Origin: Maledivibacter halophilus
Lineage (GTDB): Bacteria; Bacillota; Clostridia; Peptostreptococcales; Caminicellaceae
Reading direction: 5' to 3'
Assembly: GCF_900167445.1 (NCBI RefSeq)
Contig: NZ_FUZT01000013.1
Span: forward strand, 1 to 64,000
DNA length: 64,000 nucleotides
Below the pieces are notes generated by a model, which was not told the DNA's origin, did no database searches, and was given only the letters and a program-made list of their open reading frames with translations. Of the stretch, positions 17,269-25,656 are shown one piece after another (the stretch's first letter is position 1; each line of letters starts with the position of its first letter). The position numbers and the translations under genes were made by a program.

Positions 17269-18069
17269 ATGAAGGTATATATTAGTGCAGATATTGAAGG
17301 GATCACAGGGGTTACCAGCTGGAGTGAGACGGATAAAGGAAATGCCGATCATTCTTCTTTGGTAAAGCAAATGGAAGAGGAAGTAAATGCTGCATGTAGG
17401 GGTGCATTAAAGGCGGGAGCAGAGGAAATTTTAATTAAAGATGCCCATGATAGTGGGAGGAATATTGACCCTGCAGTTCTTCCAAGAAATACTAAGTTAA
17501 TAAGGGGCTGGAGTGGGCACCCGTTTTCGATGGTTCAAGAGCTTGATGAAAGCTTCGATGCTCTCATGTTTATTGGTTATCATTCTCGTTCAGGCTCAGG
17601 AGCTAATCCACTTTCACATACAATGAATGCACACGCAATAAATTATATTAAGATAAACGGTACATATGCCAGTGAATTTTTAATTCACGCCTATGCAGCT
17701 GCAACAGTGGATGTTCCTGTAGTATTTGTAAGTGGAGATAAGGGACTTTGTGAAGAGATAAATAAATTTAATGAAAATATAAGTACCTTTGCAGTAAAAG
17801 AAGGAGTAGGAAATTCCACCATAGGTATAAATAGTAATTTAGCAGCCCAGCTTACAGAGGAAAAGGTAGAAGAAGCATTGAAGGGCAATTTAAGTTTGTG
17901 TAAAATAAAACTCCCTGATAGTTTTGAAGTAGAAATTTCATATGTAAATCATATTAAGGCATATAAAGCATCATTCTATCCAGGGGTTAAGCAGATATCA
18001 CCTACAAATATAGTATATAAATCCAGAAGCTATTTTGATGTTTTATGTATGATATCCTTTTTAGTTTAA
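17269..18069 (+). CDS. dppA: M55-family D-aminopeptidase (DppA-like)
   Basis: A 266-residue cytoplasmic zinc peptidase of MEROPS family M55, which releases N-terminal D-amino acids from peptides such as D-Ala-D-Ala. The ligands of the binuclear zinc site match family positions: Asp8 and Glu10 (ISADIEG), His60 (IKDAHDSGRN), His105 (MFIGYHSRSG) and Glu135 (YASEFLIHAYA). A strong TAGGAGGGGGG precedes the ATG. Family members assemble into a decamer. It is flanked by terminators and followed by an NhaC-type antiporter. It probably recycles cell-wall or dietary D-peptides. Confidence 0.9.
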   Translation: MKVYISADIEGITGVTSWSETDKGNADHSSLVKQMEEEVNAACRGALKAGAEEILIKDAHDSGRNIDPAVLPRNTKLIRGWSGHPFSMVQELDESFDALMFIGYHSRSGSGANPLSHTMNAHAINYIKINGTYASEFLIHAYAAATVDVPVVFVSGDKGLCEEINKFNENISTFAVKEGVGNSTIGINSNLAAQLTEEKVEEALKGNLSLCKIKLPDSFEVEISYVNHIKAYKASFYPGVKQISPTNIVYKSRSYFDVLCMISFLV

Positions 18070-18084
18070 TTACTAATAAAGATT

Positions 18085-18117
18085 TTAAAGCATCTGCTAA
18101 ATGCCGATGCTTTAATT
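18085..18117 (+). terminator. Terminator after dppA-like gene
   Basis: Stem AAAGCATC / GATGCTTT with an 11-base loop, followed by the weak T-tract TAATTATTTC. Confidence 0.6.
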
Positions 18118-18150
18118 ATTTCAAGCAATATGAGGATTAGAGGAGGAGCA

Positions 18151-19536
18151 ATGAATCAGAATAGAATTCCCAAAAAAGATGCCTATATAGTACTGATTAT
18201 TTCATTAATATTTATAGTAAGCTGCATATTATTTAAATTTTCTTTAGTATATGGATTTTTAGCAAGTGTATTTTTAGCAATTAGCATATTTATAAGAAGA
18301 GGTTTTTCTTTAAGAGAATTATTAAATATGATTTTATTTGGGTTATCAGAATGTAAGGTTATTTTTCTATTGCTGGTTTTAATTGCCTCCACAATATCTA
18401 TCTGGATGTCTTCTGGCATAGTACCAGCAATGATATATTATGGATTTGAATATATGAAGGGAATGAATTTTCTATTTGCCACCTTTATAATTACATCTAT
18501 AATATCAATTTTTATAGGATCAGCATTTGGAACCATTAGCACCATAGGAATAGCATTATTGGGATTAGGTAAGGGTTTTGGAATACCATCTCATATTCTA
18601 CTTGGGACTATTATCTCAGGAGCATTTATTGCAGATAAAATATCCCCTATATCGGCGCTTCTTAATCTTACATTAGCATCAACAAAAGCTAGATATAGAG
18701 AAACAATAAAAACCATGCTTGTTACACTGGTTCCAACATATATATTATCTGGTATATTTTACTTTATAATAGGAAGAACTTATGGAATAGCAGTAGATAT
18801 TAGTAATATGGATAATTATAAAATAGCTATAAAACAAAGCTTTATAATATCTCCTTTACTACTTTTGTTGCCGGTATTAATCCTGATTATGTCAGTTTGG
18901 GGAATAAAAATAATTCCAACTATTACGACAGGATTATTAGGAGGCTTCATGATAAGCTTATGGTTACAAAAAATTAAATTTATAGATGTTCTAAAGTCAA
19001 TATTTTCAGGATATAGGGGAGCCACTTCCAGTGCTGAGCTTAATAAAATATTGGTTAGTGGTGGAATCCTTTCAATGGTAGAGGTAATGCTTATTATAGC
19101 GGGAGTAGTGGCTTTAAATAGTCTTCTTGAAGGAACAGGTATTATTCGACCAATAATTGATAATATAATATCCAAGGTCAAGTCAAAAAGCCAGCTTATA
19201 TTTAAGACAGGGTTAATTAGTAGCATATTAACCATTGTAACCTGTGATCAAACCATAGGAATAATTTTGCCTGGTAGGCTGCTAAGAGAAAAATATAATG
19301 AATGGGATATCAATGATACTGTCTTGGCAAGAACAATATCAGATACAGGTACAATTATAGCTCCACTGATGCCGTGGAATGTCAATTCCATATTTATTTT
19401 TATAATATCGGGAATCTCAGCGTTTTATTATGCTCCCTATGCAGTATTATGTTATATTTCACCTGTAGTAACCTTTATAACCGCTTATTTCCATAAAGAA
19501 AAGAGATTACATGCTGAATATAAAAATATAGTATAG
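18151..19536 (+). CDS. Na+/H+ antiporter, NhaC family
   Basis: A 461-residue polytopic membrane protein (about 11-12 helices) of the NhaC family. Signatures are GSAFGTISTIGIALLG, the ISGAFIADKISPISALLNL block and ARTISDTGTIIAPLMPWN near the C-terminus. NhaC proteins exchange Na+ for H+; some clostridial members are malate/lactate or amino-acid antiporters. I set the start at ATG 18151, just after AGGAGGAG, rather than at the earlier in-frame ATG at 18130, which would place the binding site inside the gene. It is probably monocistronic. Confidence 0.85.
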   Translation: MNQNRIPKKDAYIVLIISLIFIVSCILFKFSLVYGFLASVFLAISIFIRRGFSLRELLNMILFGLSECKVIFLLLVLIASTISIWMSSGIVPAMIYYGFEYMKGMNFLFATFIITSIISIFIGSAFGTISTIGIALLGLGKGFGIPSHILLGTIISGAFIADKISPISALLNLTLASTKARYRETIKTMLVTLVPTYILSGIFYFIIGRTYGIAVDISNMDNYKIAIKQSFIISPLLLLLPVLILIMSVWGIKIIPTITTGLLGGFMISLWLQKIKFIDVLKSIFSGYRGATSSAELNKILVSGGILSMVEVMLIIAGVVALNSLLEGTGIIRPIIDNIISKVKSKSQLIFKTGLISSILTIVTCDQTIGIILPGRLLREKYNEWDINDTVLARTISDTGTIIAPLMPWNVNSIFIFIISGISAFYYAPYAVLCYISPVVTFITAYFHKEKRLHAEYKNIV

Positions 19537-19628
19537 GAATAAGGCTTTGCCAGTTAATTGAGAAACTTGCATAATTAACATTATCAATTTTTAAAAAATA
19601 TTAAAGGTCTTAAAAACAATTTAAAATT

Positions 19629-19672
19629 GAGGCTGTCAGGAAACAAAATTTATCTATTTCCTGACAGCCTCT
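19629..19672. terminator. Strong stem-loop overlapping the end of the histidine-kinase gene
   Basis: Perfect 15-base arms GAGGCTGTCAGGAAA / TTTCCTGACAGCCTC between the converging antiporter and kinase genes. The right arm is made of the kinase's last codons and stop. There is no long T-run immediately after it on either strand. Confidence 0.65.
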
Positions 19673-21182
19673 TATGTGGTAAAAATATTTTAAACTTTGT
19701 ACCAATATTAACCTCACTTTCAACTTTAATATAGCCTTTATGCTTATCAATAATCCACTTTGCAATTGATAAACCGAGACCATGGCCGCCGGTCTTTTTA
19801 GCCCTTGACTTGTCGGAACGGTAAAAACGGTTAAAGATTAATGGAATATCTTCTTTTGGTATACCTATTCCACTATCTTCTATAGTAACCATAACATTTC
19901 TTTTTTCTGTAAATAATTTAATTTTTATTTTACCATCTTCAGGTGTGAATTTAATACTATTGTCAATAAGTATTCTAAAAGCTTGTTTAATAAGCTTTCT
20001 ATCTGCAGCAATTACAACTTTTTCATTAGCTTCCCAGATTATTTCATGTTTTGAATCGATTAAATTGGTTTCATAGGCAATTTCATTGATTAACTGATCT
20101 ATATAGAAATCTTCAATTTGTAATTGTAATAAATCCTTGTCGCTTCTTGCAAGAAACAAAAGCTTTTCTATTAAATCCTTCATACCTTGAGATTCACTTT
20201 TTATTGCATCAATGGACTCATCTAGTACTTCTATATCTCCCTTTCCCCAGCGATCTAAAAGATTTATATATCCTTGAATTACTGAAATAGGAGTTCTTAA
20301 TTCATGGGAAGCATCGGAAACAAATTGGTTTTGTTTTTCATAGGATGCCTGGATCCTATCAAACATATCATTGAAATTTATGGCAAGATCCCTGAGCTCA
20401 TCATAGGATTCACTTACATCAAGGCGGGTATCAAGATTTTGAACATTTATCTCATTAACAGTTTCCGACATGTCTTTAATAGGACTAAGCATTTTTTTAC
20501 TAAGCTTACATCCAATAACAATTATAATAAGAATTGCTAATATATTTAAAGTCAATAATATTATAGATAATATACTGACAGAAGTATTTTCAAAATCTAA
20601 GCTTTTTGAAAGCTGAAGATATAATATACTGTCATTCAAATTTATTTTATTGTTTAAAATCAAATTATCTCTATAAGCCTGCTGAATAATGGATGGAGAA
20701 TTAAAATTATCATGAAATATTATATCATCATCTCTATTATTTGATGTATATAATATCTTTTTATTTTTATCAAAAAGTGATATTTCAATATTTTCATATT
20801 TTGAAATTTCATTTATTTTATCCACTGGTATTTCTGCTTCTTCTGCCACATGGTCAATAATAATATTACTGATTTTACTAATATTTTCATGGGTTTGATG
20901 CATTAAAAAAAAGCGAAATCCCAATAAAATTCCCATAGTGGATAAAAAAAGTATAAGAGATATTACAATACCATAGACAAAGGTTATCTTAAAGGTTAAA
21001 GAAAATCTTAGAAGCCTTTTTAATCTATTAATGATACTACCACAAATCCTTTTAAAAGGAATAAAAATAAAACCTATATATTTAAAAAGAATTGGTATAG
21101 AACTAATTAATATTTTAATGATTTTAAAAAACAATAAAATTATTTTATATATAAATTTAAATCCAGTTTTAAATCTACTCAT
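19650..21182 (-). CDS. Sensor histidine kinase with multi-helix N-terminus
   Basis: A 510-residue membrane kinase. The first 70 residues are unusually rich in Lys/Arg/Phe/Ile, with repeated FKFIYKI / LFKYIGFI-like amphipathic stretches before the first true helix (about 66-88). A sensor domain, a second helix (about 195-215), HAMP (about 216-270), the H-box DASHELRTPISVIQGY, DNSIKFTPEDG and HGLGLSIAKWIIDKHKG follow. It overlaps its response-regulator gene by eight bases. The basic N-terminal extension is not common in this family and may bind the membrane face. Confidence 0.9.
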   Translation of the reverse strand: MSRFKTGFKFIYKIILLFFKIIKILISSIPILFKYIGFIFIPFKRICGSIINRLKRLLRFSLTFKITFVYGIVISLILFLSTMGILLGFRFFLMHQTHENISKISNIIIDHVAEEAEIPVDKINEISKYENIEISLFDKNKKILYTSNNRDDDIIFHDNFNSPSIIQQAYRDNLILNNKINLNDSILYLQLSKSLDFENTSVSILSIILLTLNILAILIIIVIGCKLSKKMLSPIKDMSETVNEINVQNLDTRLDVSESYDELRDLAINFNDMFDRIQASYEKQNQFVSDASHELRTPISVIQGYINLLDRWGKGDIEVLDESIDAIKSESQGMKDLIEKLLFLARSDKDLLQLQIEDFYIDQLINEIAYETNLIDSKHEIIWEANEKVVIAADRKLIKQAFRILIDNSIKFTPEDGKIKIKLFTEKRNVMVTIEDSGIGIPKEDIPLIFNRFYRSDKSRAKKTGGHGLGLSIAKWIIDKHKGYIKVESEVNIGTKFKIFLPHKRLSGNR

Positions 21183-21858
21183 CTTTTATAAGATACCCTA
21201 CCCCTCTAATAGTGTGGATAAATTTCTTTTTGAACTTATCATCGATTTTGCTTCTCAGATAGCGGACATATACATCAACAACATTTGTATCGCCAAAATA
21301 ACTGTATCCCCAAACTTTTTGAAGTATCTGTTCCCTTGTAAGGACCATATTTTTATTTTCCATTAAATATTTTAAAAAATCAAATTCCTTTTTAGTTAAT
21401 TCAATAGGATTATTACAATATGTTACAAGATGCTTATTTTGATCAAGCTTTAATCCGTTGATAGAAAGAATATTTGATGCCTTTATGGCTGCTAAGTTAT
21501 TATGCTTTAAAGCAACACGAATTCGTGCCAATAATTCTTCAATGGCGAAGGGCTTAGTAACATAGTCATCTGCACCTGTATCAAGGCCCATTACCTTATC
21601 CATAGTGGAATCCTTTGCGGTAAGCATAATAATTGGTATTTCAGATGATTGTCGTATTCGTCTGCATACTTCTACACCATTTAAGCCTGGAAGCATAATA
21701 TCTAATATGATCAATGAAAAATCATTCTCAAGGGCTTTTTCCAGACCAGTTCTACCATCATATGCTTTTTCAACAATATAGCCTTCGTATTTTAATTCAA
21801 GCTCTAAAAAACGAGCAATTTTTTCTTCATCTTCCACTATAAGAATTTTATGTGGCAT
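21175..21858 (-). CDS. OmpR-family response regulator
   Basis: A 227-residue regulator with receiver Asp53 (LIILDIMLPG), ED at 9-10, Lys in YVTKPFAIEELL, and a winged-helix domain ending HTIRGVGYLIKDE with recognition segment NVVDVYVRYLRSKID. AGGAGGACGG precedes ATG. It forms an operon with the kinase at 19650, overlapping by eight bases. It is closest in style to ArlR/CssR-type regulators, but the target genes cannot be told from sequence. Confidence 0.92.
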   Translation of the reverse strand: MPHKILIVEDEEKIARFLELELKYEGYIVEKAYDGRTGLEKALENDFSLIILDIMLPGLNGVEVCRRIRQSSEIPIIMLTAKDSTMDKVMGLDTGADDYVTKPFAIEELLARIRVALKHNNLAAIKASNILSINGLKLDQNKHLVTYCNNPIELTKKEFDFLKYLMENKNMVLTREQILQKVWGYSYFGDTNVVDVYVRYLRSKIDDKFKKKFIHTIRGVGYLIKDE

Positions 21859-21987
21859 AAATACCGTCCTCCTAAGACTAATTACTTTCTCTTAAATTAT
21901 ACATCCTATAACTTATAATATTCAAGTTTTGTATATATTTTAAAGCAACCTATATTATCTATAAGTTGCTTATTTAAGCTATCTATC

Positions 21988-22458
21988 CTACTCTTCTTTT
22001 GTATTTTTAGTAGTTTCGTTTTCGTTGGATTGAAAATCAGAAGCCATATCATTTACAGCTGAGCTCATTTTATCGAAAACCTTATTGACATCATAGTTTT
22101 TTCCACCAATCTTCTCAATACTTATTTTATGTTTTGTTAATAAGGCTATAAGTAAACCTATTATCACAAAAGGAGTACCTATAATTGTTATTATTATAGC
22201 CAATGTAACTGGTATATTTAAGACGGTATTTTCACTGTTTTTGATTATGAATTTTGTTCTATTTCCTTTTTTAATAATACTTTTTAGCTTACTCATGAAA
22301 TCACTTTTGTTTTTAGATTTTACTTTGTTTTCTTTTTCAAGATATACAAGGGCCTGAACTGTATCTCCTTCAAATTTTTCCAAAGCTTCCTTTGCATCTG
22401 CATAGCTTACATTTGCCCTCTTTTTTAATAAATCAATCTGTTCTAATGTGATTTTCAT
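21988..22458 (-). CDS. DUF4342 protein with N-terminal UBA-like domain
   Basis: A 156-residue protein. The N-terminal 45 residues form a UBA/TS-N-like three-helix fold (LLKKRANVSYADAKEALEKF, GDTVQALVYLEKE), as in elongation factor Ts. They are followed by a DUF4342 segment with a hydrophobic helix pair (about 82-112, PVTLAIIITIIGTPFVIIGL) and an acidic tail. Function is unknown; a membrane-associated role is likely. A GGAGG site precedes the ATG. It lies downstream of the TSCPD gene, with a terminator between them. Confidence 0.8.
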   Translation of the reverse strand: MKITLEQIDLLKKRANVSYADAKEALEKFEGDTVQALVYLEKENKVKSKNKSDFMSKLKSIIKKGNRTKFIIKNSENTVLNIPVTLAIIITIIGTPFVIIGLLIALLTKHKISIEKIGGKNYDVNKVFDKMSSAVNDMASDFQSNENETTKNTKEE

Positions 22459-22561
22459 ATAAATACCTCCATATAATTATAATTTTTTCTTTTTACTATT
22501 TGTTAATATTGTATAGCTTGAAAATTAGATAAAGCTTAGTGTAAGATTAAAAATAGATTAG

Positions 22562-22601
22562 AAAAAACAGCCAATACTAACTGTAATGTCAGTATTGGCT
22601 G
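22562..22601 (-). terminator. Terminator after the TSCPD gene (minus strand)
   Basis: Arms CAGCCAATACT / AGTATTGGCTG; read on the minus strand the stem is followed by TTTTTTC. Confidence 0.85.
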
Positions 22602-22640
22602 TTTAAATATTTGTAAGATAAACAATTTCAAGGTTTAATA

Positions 22641-22889
22641 TTATTTATTGTTAATATAATTTTCTAAGGCTTTTGATAATTGATCAGGACAGGAAGTGGA
22701 CTTAACTCCGCATTTTATTCCCTTAAGCCTTTTAATAGCTTCATAAACATTCATTCCTTCAACTAATCTGCTAATACCTTGTAAATTACCGGGGCAGCCT
22801 GAAAAAAAAGCCACATTTTTCACCATATCATTATCAACAGTGAAGGTAATTTTCTTTGAGCAAACTCCTTGTGTAATGTATGAATTCAT
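22641..22889 (-). CDS. TSCPD-domain protein (TIGR03905 type)
   Basis: An 82-residue protein of the TIGR03905 group, a stand-alone version of the TSCPD domain found at the C-terminus of some ribonucleotide reductases. The name motif is visible as TSCPDQLSKAL near residue 66, together with conserved cysteines at GVCSKK and FSGCPGNLQG, suggesting metal or cofactor binding. Function is unknown. AAGGGGAT lies upstream of the start. It is monocistronic, with its own terminator. Confidence 0.85.
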   Translation of the reverse strand: MNSYITQGVCSKKITFTVDNDMVKNVAFFSGCPGNLQGISRLVEGMNVYEAIKRLKGIKCGVKSTSCPDQLSKALENYINNK

Positions 22890-23152
22890 ATCTATCCCCT
22901 TTTCTGCATATAGTATTATTTGAAATTTTAGAGTATATGTAGTCCAGTACTATGTTAATAAGTAAAATTAAGCTTGTCAAGCTAATTATTTAAAACTTTG
23001 ATTTTTAAGGTGTTCATAGAATTAAAAAGACTTAGCAGAGTTTAAATTTTCTATAAATAATCTGGGTTAAAGTTTTTATAGAATCTATTATGTTATAATG
23101 AAACAAAATAGAGTTATATTTATAAAAATTGATAAAGGTGGTTTTATTTCAA

Positions 23153-23518
23153 ATGTACAATAAAGGAAAATTTTGCATAGACAGTGATTTTGAAATAAGA
23201 ACAGTTAGAGAAGAAGGTAATGATATAGACCTCTTTATTCCTATTGGAAACAGAACTTTGAATTTGTATTTTGATGATAATATAAAGCCTTTATATTCAA
23301 GAATGCAGTTTTCTATAGTTAGGAATTTAATAATTAGATATTCATTGGATGCAGAAAATAATATTGCAACTATTCACATGTTGAGAAGTATTGATCTTCA
23401 TTCATCGGTTGTAAATTTTGAAATTGATTATAGGAATCATGTAATAGAAATAAAGGATAGAGAGTATTTTGTTGAAATGAGGATAATTAATAAAGAAGCT
23501 GTTGATAAACTTATTTAA
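23153..23518 (+). CDS. Hypothetical protein
   Basis: A 121-residue soluble protein that I do not recognise. The sequence alternates short hydrophobic and charged stretches (DIDLFIPIGNRTLNLYF; ATIHMLRSIDLH), suggesting an all-beta fold. ATG 23153 follows AAAGGTGG; TTG 23129 and GTG 23138 are alternative starts. A TATAAT box is seen at 23094-23099. The end of the gene forms one arm of a perfect hairpin. The neighbours are small regulatory or hypothetical genes, giving no functional clue. Confidence 0.55.
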   Translation: MYNKGKFCIDSDFEIRTVREEGNDIDLFIPIGNRTLNLYFDDNIKPLYSRMQFSIVRNLIIRYSLDAENNIATIHMLRSIDLHSSVVNFEIDYRNHVIEIKDREYFVEMRIINKEAVDKLI

Positions 23519-23538
23519 AATTAAATTTATCAACAGCT
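23497..23538 (+). terminator. Hairpin spanning the 3' end of the 23153 gene
   Basis: Perfect 13-base arms AGCTGTTGATAAA / TTTATCAACAGCT. The left arm encodes the last residues (AVDKL) and the stop lies in the loop. TATTTTATTTA follows. Probably an intrinsic terminator. Confidence 0.65.
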
Positions 23539-23658
23539 ATATTTTATTTATGTTAAAAAAATAAAAACTTAAACTATTCATAATAAAGAAGACATATAAT
23601 TAAATATGATGTGATTGCATAATTAAAAACTTCATATTTTGACTTGAGGGGGTATTTT

Positions 23659-23886
23659 ATGTTAAATGGTAGGAAGATTCGAGAGATCAGAAAAAATTTA
23701 GGATATACTGCACGTGATGTAGAAATTCTTACGAGAAGCAGTAAATATTGTACCTCAATTTCAAAATCATATTTAGAGGAAATAGAAAGGGGTGATAAAA
23801 GAAATCCAAGCTTCACAAAAATTGAAGTGCTTGCAAACGTACTATGTTGTAAACTAGATGATTTAGTTTCAAAAGCTGAAGCTTAA
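23659..23886 (+). CDS. XRE-family helix-turn-helix regulator
   Basis: A 75-residue single-domain DNA-binding protein of the XRE/Cro type: GRKIREIRKNLGYTARDVEI (helices 1-2), then SISKSYLEEIERGDKRNPS (recognition helix and turn), then the closing helices. I set the start at ATG 23659 after GAGGGGG. There is no ligand or dimerisation domain. It stands alone with a terminator, close to decayed mobile DNA, so it may be a relic of a phage or of a toxin-antitoxin locus, or a conserved small regulator. The target is unknown. Confidence 0.85.
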   Translation: MLNGRKIREIRKNLGYTARDVEILTRSSKYCTSISKSYLEEIERGDKRNPSFTKIEVLANVLCCKLDDLVSKAEA

Positions 23887-23922
23887 TAGAAATATAGTAT
23901 TGGTTTTATATATAAATTTTAG

Positions 23923-23948
23923 AGGAACGGTTTTAGGCCGTTCCTTTA
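23923..23948 (+). terminator. Terminator after the XRE gene
   Basis: Stem AGGAACGG / CCGTTCCT with a 7-base loop, followed by TTAAAG; weak T-tract. Confidence 0.6.
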
Positions 23949-24091
23949 AAGTTTATATGAAGACATAAGATTTTAATTTTTTGAACCTTTTAACAAGGTA
24001 AAATTAAAGCATTAAAAACCAATATGGGGTAGTTAGTTTTTTCAGAAGGTAATTATGCAATTTGCTCACTTACAAAAGGAGTAGATTAATT

Positions 24092-24571
24092 ATGAAAAAA
24101 ATTAAATGTTTATTCATTCTATTGATATTCTCTATTTTGTTAGTATACTTTTATGAAAATCACATATATTATCTAATCCCTTACAACCCTTTAGATGAAT
24201 TAGACTCAGATACTCTAGTTACTTGTTATGTTAGGGTTAATGGTGATTCAAAAATAAAGAGTCATAATCCAAATAATAACGCTCTTATTTTTAAATATTT
24301 ACGTAATTTAAATTTGAGACCTTTAAATTTAAACAAGAAAGAAAATAGAGATAAATTTCTTAAGCATAATTATAATACCTATTATTCTTATAAATTAGAA
24401 TTTGGGCCACCAACGTATTATGTACATATTGATGATATATGGTTAGATAATCCAACCTTTGTTTATATTGGTTCTAGTAAACTTGGCTTCCGTAATGGAT
24501 ATTATAAAATTATAGATTCTAAATTAGATTATATGTATGTTAATGAATTGATTAATGATTCTAAAAAATAA
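24092..24571 (+). CDS. Hypothetical membrane-anchored protein
   Basis: A 159-residue protein with a single N-terminal membrane helix (about 4-22, no lipobox Cys) and an extracytoplasmic domain rich in Asn, Tyr and Leu. No family recognised. The ATG at 24092 has AAAGGAG ten bases upstream; a family-2 repeat arm (AATTATGCAATTTGCTCA, about 24052-24069) sits directly before it. Its position next to integrase remnants suggests cargo of a lost mobile element, but this is only positional. Confidence 0.5.
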   Translation: MKKIKCLFILLIFSILLVYFYENHIYYLIPYNPLDELDSDTLVTCYVRVNGDSKIKSHNPNNNALIFKYLRNLNLRPLNLNKKENRDKFLKHNYNTYYSYKLEFGPPTYYVHIDDIWLDNPTFVYIGSSKLGFRNGYYKIIDSKLDYMYVNELINDSKK

Positions 24572-24650
24572 TGTTTGCTTAAAAAAATAAGAGGTTGTCT
24601 CACAATTAAAAAGTGACATAGCTCAAATTTTATGCAAAAAATGAAAAAAG

Positions 24651-24806
24651 ATGAACTCCAATCTATGGATTGTTTGGGAGATATCAGGATTAATAGGAGT
24701 ATGTATTGTTATAGTTTTAGGATTTTTCACTTTCTTATATTTACAGCTAAGAGAGCTGAAGAAAATGTTGATAGAATTGAATAATAAAATAGATAATTTA
24801 AAGTAA
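24651..24806 (+). CDS. Small membrane protein, 51 residues
   Basis: ATG-to-TAA frame of 52 codons. An N-terminal part with two Trp residues is followed by one clear membrane helix (about 11-32, SGLIGVCIVIVLGFFTFLYL) and an amphipathic, charged C-terminal helix with Leu heptads (LRELKKMLIELNNKIDNL). The architecture resembles small phage or cell-envelope proteins. The ribosome binding site is weak (AAAAAAG), so expression is uncertain. It lies just before integrase fragments. Confidence 0.5.
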   Translation: MNSNLWIVWEISGLIGVCIVIVLGFFTFLYLQLRELKKMLIELNNKIDNLK

Positions 24807-24818
24807 GGAATTAAATTA

Positions 24819-24972
24819 ATGAATACAGTAGAGCCAATAAGGGACTTAAAAGGAGATTGATGCAGTGAAAAAGCATCTTTTAGGAGCTAGAAAGATGCAG
24901 TTTTGTTACCGATCATCATGGAGGTTTTAAATCACAGTAGTATTACTGTTACTGAAAGATATTTAGTAATTT
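24819..24972 (+). pseudogene. Tyrosine recombinase (integrase) remnant with its middle deleted
   Basis: The first codons (24819-24860) read MNTVEPIRDLKGD then stop, matching the conserved start of XerD-like clostridial integrases. From about 24891 another frame reads KDAVLLPIIMEVLNHSSITV then TERYL, which is the C-terminal LNHSS..T..YL motif carrying the last active-site residues. About 150 central residues are missing. The remnant is inactive. Confidence 0.75.
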
Positions 24973-25340
24973 TATCGTATCCTGGACTAGAAATAACACT
25001 TGACTGTGGAAAAAACTATAACCTCAACAAAGGATTAGTTATAGAACTAGATATTATTGGTTCAAATATCAAAACTAGTCGACAAATAGGCTTAGATAAT
25101 ACTAAAGAAAAAGTTATGTCATTATATAATTTAGAAAAAGAAATTTTCTATGACTCCAGCGATGAAGAGATACCTTCAGTTACCATTAGAGGCTTTAAAA
25201 GATTACAATATGGTGATAGTTATATGTCCTATGAGGAATATTGTTATATTCAAGATTCAGAAAATCCTACAGCCTTATTGTTTCTATTTAAAGAAAATAA
25301 AGTTGTCAGAATAATTTTACGGCATTTAACAGCAGGTTAG
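24903..25340 (+). pseudogene. Chimeric frame: integrase tail fused to a truncated lipoprotein-like domain
   Basis: A 145-residue open frame whose first 20 residues are the integrase C-terminus. The rest (from about SYPGLEITLDCGKNY) resembles the C-terminal domain of clostridial lipoproteins with the motif TSRQIGLDNTKEKVMSLYNL, where a repeat unit begins 'TSRGI.VG.t.e.V..lYG' (DUF4309-like). Neither a signal peptide nor a proper start is present. I read it as a deletion join between two decayed genes. A short translated product from TTG 24903 cannot be excluded. Confidence 0.55.
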
Positions 25341-25443
25341 AATATGAATTTTAATAAATTGGATCTAAATTTGTATAGCTTGTTTTCTGCTATATATTAA
25401 TATTTGAAACTTTTTATCTAGACCTGGGGCTATTAGAAATGGA

Positions 25444-25496
25444 AAAATGCTGCTTTGCTGCTGATCATTATGGAGGTTTTAAACCATAGCAGTATT
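25444..25496 (+). repeat. Second copy of the integrase C-terminal segment
   Basis: A 53-base segment nearly matching 24892-24944, including GGAGGTTTTAAA and the LNHSS codons. The surrounding 25341-25656 gap holds nothing else recognisable. Confidence 0.7.
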
Positions 25497-25656
25497 TTGT
25501 TAAGTAGGTAGACATACTCTTGAGAAATATTAACAAAAGTAATGATTTTAAGGGGGATTTTGACATTTTTTTCACTTGTTATATGTTACTATCATAATCA
25601 AATGGTAATAATGATAAAGTATTATTATAAAAATATGGGTTTAGGAGATGATTAAT

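Noticed and set aside
24590..24630. Possible end of an IS1182-like element (GAGGTTGTCTCACA)
   Set aside because: Only one end-like stretch is visible, with no matching inverted copy or transposase nearby.
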